Source: an uncultured Actinomycetes bacterium
Lineage (GTDB): Bacteria; Actinomycetota; Actinomycetes; Nanopelagicales; Nanopelagicaceae
DNA length: 16,781 nt
Direction: 5' to 3'
Assembly: GCA_903922325.1 (NCBI GenBank)
Contig: CAIXTG010000191.1
Location: forward strand, 1 to 16,781
The notes beneath the pieces are model-generated. The model was not told where the DNA came from. It was given only the letters and a program-made list of their open reading frames with translations, and ran no database searches. The first letter of the stretch is position 1; every line of letters begins with the position of its first letter. The position numbers and the translations under genes are program-made. Below are positions 15,370 to 16,781 of the stretch, piece by piece.

Positions 15370-15398
15370 AACTTATGGCTTTGACGTAGTCAGGTCAA
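15370..15398 (-). promoter_or_regulatory. nagA promoter, predicted leaderless
   Basis: On the minus strand TTGACC (plus-strand GGTCAA, 15393-15398) and TAAGTT (plus-strand AACTTA, 15370-15375) are separated by exactly 17 bases, close to the sigma-70/SigA consensus. The -10 ends 6 bases before the GTG at 15363, so a start 7 bases downstream would be the G of the start codon itself. This agrees with the missing Shine-Dalgarno. Confidence 0.65.
15381..15398. repeat. inverted repeat between nagA and murQ, possible operator
   Basis: TTGAC (15381-15385) and GTCAA (15394-15398) form a perfect 5-base inverted repeat with an 8-base spacer, inside the 102-bp divergent gap. The right half coincides with the nagA -35. 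The size and position suit a dimeric regulator (GntR or ROK type), but the repeat is short and no regulator gene is in view. It does not match the DasR box. Confidence 0.35.
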
Positions 15399-15417
15399 GA
15401 ATCTAGCGAAACAGTAG

Positions 15418-15447
15418 TTGTTTAATGGCCTTTTCTCTGCCTATTCT
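15418..15447 (+). promoter_or_regulatory. possible murQ promoter
   Basis: TTGTTT (15418-15423) and TATTCT (15442-15447) are separated by 18 bases. Transcription would begin near 15454, leaving a leader of about 12-15 bases that still contains the AGAGAGG ribosome binding site (15457-15463). Confidence 0.4.
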
Positions 15448-15465
15448 TAGCGCACTAGAGAGGCA

Positions 15466-16386
15466 ATGATGACAATTAATCAAAATGAACCAGAGCTAGG
15501 TCTTCTGCGCACTGAACAAGTTGACGCGAAGTTCCAACTGCTCGATGTCATGTCAATCTCTGAGCTATTACAAGCAATGAATGAGAGCGATACCGAAGTT
15601 CCTAAAGCAGTTAATGCAATTTTGCCTCGTATTGAAAAAGCAATTGATGAAGTTGTAGATCGCATGTTGCAAGGAGGGCGCTTGGTTTATTTAGGCGCCG
15701 GAACATCTGGGCGACTTGGAGTGCTTGATGCAGCAGAGTGTGGGCCAACTTTTTCAGTTAGCACAGATCAAGTTGTTGCTTTTATTGCCGGTGGCGATTC
15801 TGCCCTGCGCTTACCTGCTGAAGGTGCTGAAGATCGCCCCGAACTTGGTATCGCGGATTTAAAATCTATAAATCTAAAATCAACTGATTGCGTAGTTGGT
15901 ATTGCTGCCAGTGGTCGCACGCCGTATGTGCTGGGTGCACTTGATTATGCAAATTCAGTTGGTGCGTTAACTATTGCGATTACCTGTAATCCCAATTCCG
16001 AAGCTGGCAAGCGAAGTGCTCATGCTCTCGATGTTGACTCTGGCCCTGAGTTATTAGCCGGCTCTACTCGATTGAAGTCAGGAACAGCGCAAAAGTTAGT
16101 TCTCAATATGATTTCAACCGTAACCATGGTCCGTCTGGGCAAGACATTTGGAAATTTGATGGTTGATCTACAGATCAGCAATGAAAAATTGCAAGATCGC
16201 GCAATTCGAATAATTGAAAAAGCCACTGGTGCAACCAGGGCCGCATCAGCTGCCGCTCTAACTGACTCAGGACATGAAGTTAAAGTCGCAATATTGATGC
16301 TTTTACTAAATATCGATGCGAAATCCGCCAAAGAGCGACTCTCTGCCTCTCAGAATCGAATTCGCCAAGCGCTCACCGAGGGCTAG
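15466..16386 (+). CDS. murQ: N-acetylmuramic acid 6-phosphate etherase
   Basis: Cleaves the lactyl ether of MurNAc-6-phosphate to GlcNAc-6-phosphate and D-lactate, in recycling of peptidoglycan sugars; NagA uses the product. Up to 306 aa, the usual length. The SIS fold contains GAGTSGRLGVLDAAECGPTF (77-96) with catalytic E91, and EGAED with E122 (E83 and E114 in E. coli MurQ). GIAASGRTPYVLGAL, CNPNS and GPELLAGSTRLKSGTAQK follow, then a C-terminal UBA-like helical segment. The motif normally reads ECPPTF; the first proline is glycine here. Two ATGs occur in tandem (15466 and 15469). The AGAGAGG site at 15457-15463 leaves only 2 bases to the first but 5 to the second, so 15469 may be the true start. 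No PTS transporter (MurP) is adjacent. Confidence 0.95.
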   Translation: MMTINQNEPELGLLRTEQVDAKFQLLDVMSISELLQAMNESDTEVPKAVNAILPRIEKAIDEVVDRMLQGGRLVYLGAGTSGRLGVLDAAECGPTFSVSTDQVVAFIAGGDSALRLPAEGAEDRPELGIADLKSINLKSTDCVVGIAASGRTPYVLGALDYANSVGALTIAITCNPNSEAGKRSAHALDVDSGPELLAGSTRLKSGTAQKLVLNMISTVTMVRLGKTFGNLMVDLQISNEKLQDRAIRIIEKATGATRAASAAALTDSGHEVKVAILMLLLNIDAKSAKERLSASQNRIRQALTEG

Positions 16387-16437
16387 TTCTCAACGCTTGC
16401 ATAACAAAAACGTAGCCAAACCGTTACCCAGTTACGC

Positions 16438-16466
16438 TTGACCTAACCTCTTTCTACCGATAATTT
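16438..16466 (+). promoter_or_regulatory. promoter of the substrate-binding protein gene
   Basis: TTGACC (16438-16443) and TAATTT (16461-16466) have a 17-base spacer, a good SigA-type match. Transcription would start near 16473, giving a leader of about 70 bases before the GTG at 16543. Confidence 0.6.
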
Positions 16467-16499
16467 TCACGGGTCGGGGAAATCCCTGAAGGTTTTTTT
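16466..16499 (+). terminator. possible rho-independent terminator after murQ
   Basis: TTCA(C)GGG (16466-16473) pairs with CCCTGAA (16484-16490) over 7 base pairs with one bulged C and a 10-base loop. Two Gs and a run of seven Ts (16493-16499) follow. It lies 80 bases after the murQ stop. The stem begins where the -10 of the downstream promoter ends, so messages starting at that promoter would lack the outer left arm and should not be terminated by the full stem. Confidence 0.5.
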
Positions 16500-16531
16500 C
16501 ACCGCATGGGTCCAACCGGATTCATCCTTGG

Positions 16532-16537
16532 AAGGAG
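16532..16537 (+). promoter_or_regulatory. ribosome binding site of the substrate-binding protein gene
   Basis: AAGGAG with 5 bases to the GTG at 16543; it fixes that start, which places a proper signal peptide at the N-terminus. Confidence 0.75.
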
Positions 16538-16542
16538 AAAAG

Positions 16543-16781
16543 GTGAAGTTAAGTAAGAAGTTCGCAATATTTAGTATCAGTACCGCGATGGTTGCTGGAG
16601 TTGCATTCGTTGCACCAGCACAAGCCGCAACAAAGGATTTAGCAATTGGCGTGACTCTTGATATCGATAAGTTAGATCCACATACCGCGACAAGTTTTTC
16701 AACAGTTCGCATGCTTGGACTTACTTATGGATCATTGGTTGAAGTTGGACCAAAACTTGATATTCGTTCAGGCCTAGCAGC
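16543..16781 (+). CDS. ABC transporter substrate-binding protein, peptide/solute family 5, 5' part only
   Basis: The gene runs off the right edge; 79 codons are visible from a GTG start behind AAGGAG. Residues 1-28 form a Sec signal peptide: basic MKLSKK, hydrophobic core FAIFSISTAMVAGVAFV, and an AQA cleavage site (A26-A28) before ATKDLAIG. The mature start, LAIGVTLDIDKLDPHTATS followed by LGLTYGSLVEVGP, is the usual beginning of the DppA/OppA family (SBP_bac_5), in which a strand is followed by LDP and a helix leading to the YE/YG-L motif. Such proteins deliver peptides, and in some cases sugars or nickel, to an ABC permease, whose genes would be expected downstream. There is no lipobox cysteine, unusual for this family in single-membrane bacteria. 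Its position behind murQ suggests muropeptide or amino-sugar uptake, as inference. Confidence 0.85.
   Translation, partial: MKLSKKFAIFSISTAMVAGVAFVAPAQAATKDLAIGVTLDIDKLDPHTATSFSTVRMLGLTYGSLVEVGPKLDIRSGLA

Noticed and set aside
16525..16536. Hairpin TCCTT-GG-AAGGA that could hide the ribosome binding site of the binding-protein gene
   Set aside because: A 2-base loop is impossible and the 4-pair version is too weak; probably chance.

Overview
This is an ordinary core-genome stretch of a free-living actinobacterium. The gene order (tilS, hpt, ftsH, folE, folP, folB, folK, panC, nadB, nadC, coaX, lysS, then clpC) is the conserved actinobacterial cluster known from Mycobacterium and Streptomyces. 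Here it is AT-richer and unusually compact, with many start/stop overlaps and intergenic gaps of a few bases. Moderate GC, very short spacers and several lost cluster members (panD, lsr2, the small membrane protein and reductase that usually sit between folK and panC) suggest a streamlined lineage such as the freshwater acI / Nanopelagicales group (Ca. Planktophila-like). That placement is inference from layout and protein style, not a search result.

Region 1 (1-11129, all + strand) is a near-continuous block of 13 genes. It begins with the 3' end of tilS (tRNA-Ile lysidine synthetase) and hpt (hypoxanthine phosphoribosyltransferase). It continues with the membrane protease ftsH and four consecutive folate enzymes (folE, folP, folB, folK). 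Next come panC (pantothenate synthetase, short form), nadB and nadC (quinolinate branch of NAD synthesis), coaX (type III pantothenate kinase) and lysS (class II lysyl-tRNA synthetase). The last gene is a single-domain N-acetylglutamate synthase of the mycobacterial ArgA type. The block mainly makes cofactors: folate, pantothenate/CoA and NAD.

Region 2 (11130-13788) is a 157-bp regulatory gap followed by clpC, the Hsp100 unfoldase of the Clp protease. The lsr2 gene usually found just before clpC is absent.

Region 3 (13802-15363, - strand) holds a small SSAT-like GNAT acetyltransferase that overlaps the end of nagA (N-acetylglucosamine-6-phosphate deacetylase). The nagA promoter is placed so that its transcript should start at the GTG codon (leaderless).

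Region 4 (15466-16781, + strand) is divergent from nagA. It holds murQ (N-acetylmuramic acid 6-phosphate etherase), a promoter/terminator region, and the first 79 codons of an exported peptide-binding protein of an ABC transporter that runs off the window. MurQ and NagA perform successive steps of amino-sugar (cell-wall) recycling, and the adjacent binding protein may supply the substrate.

I saw no tRNA, rRNA, CRISPR array, insertion sequence, prophage or defence system. No spacer exceeds 300 bases. I found no plausible undescribed system. The most interesting points are promoter architecture around nagA/murQ and the binding protein, the shortened PanC, and genes missing from conserved positions.
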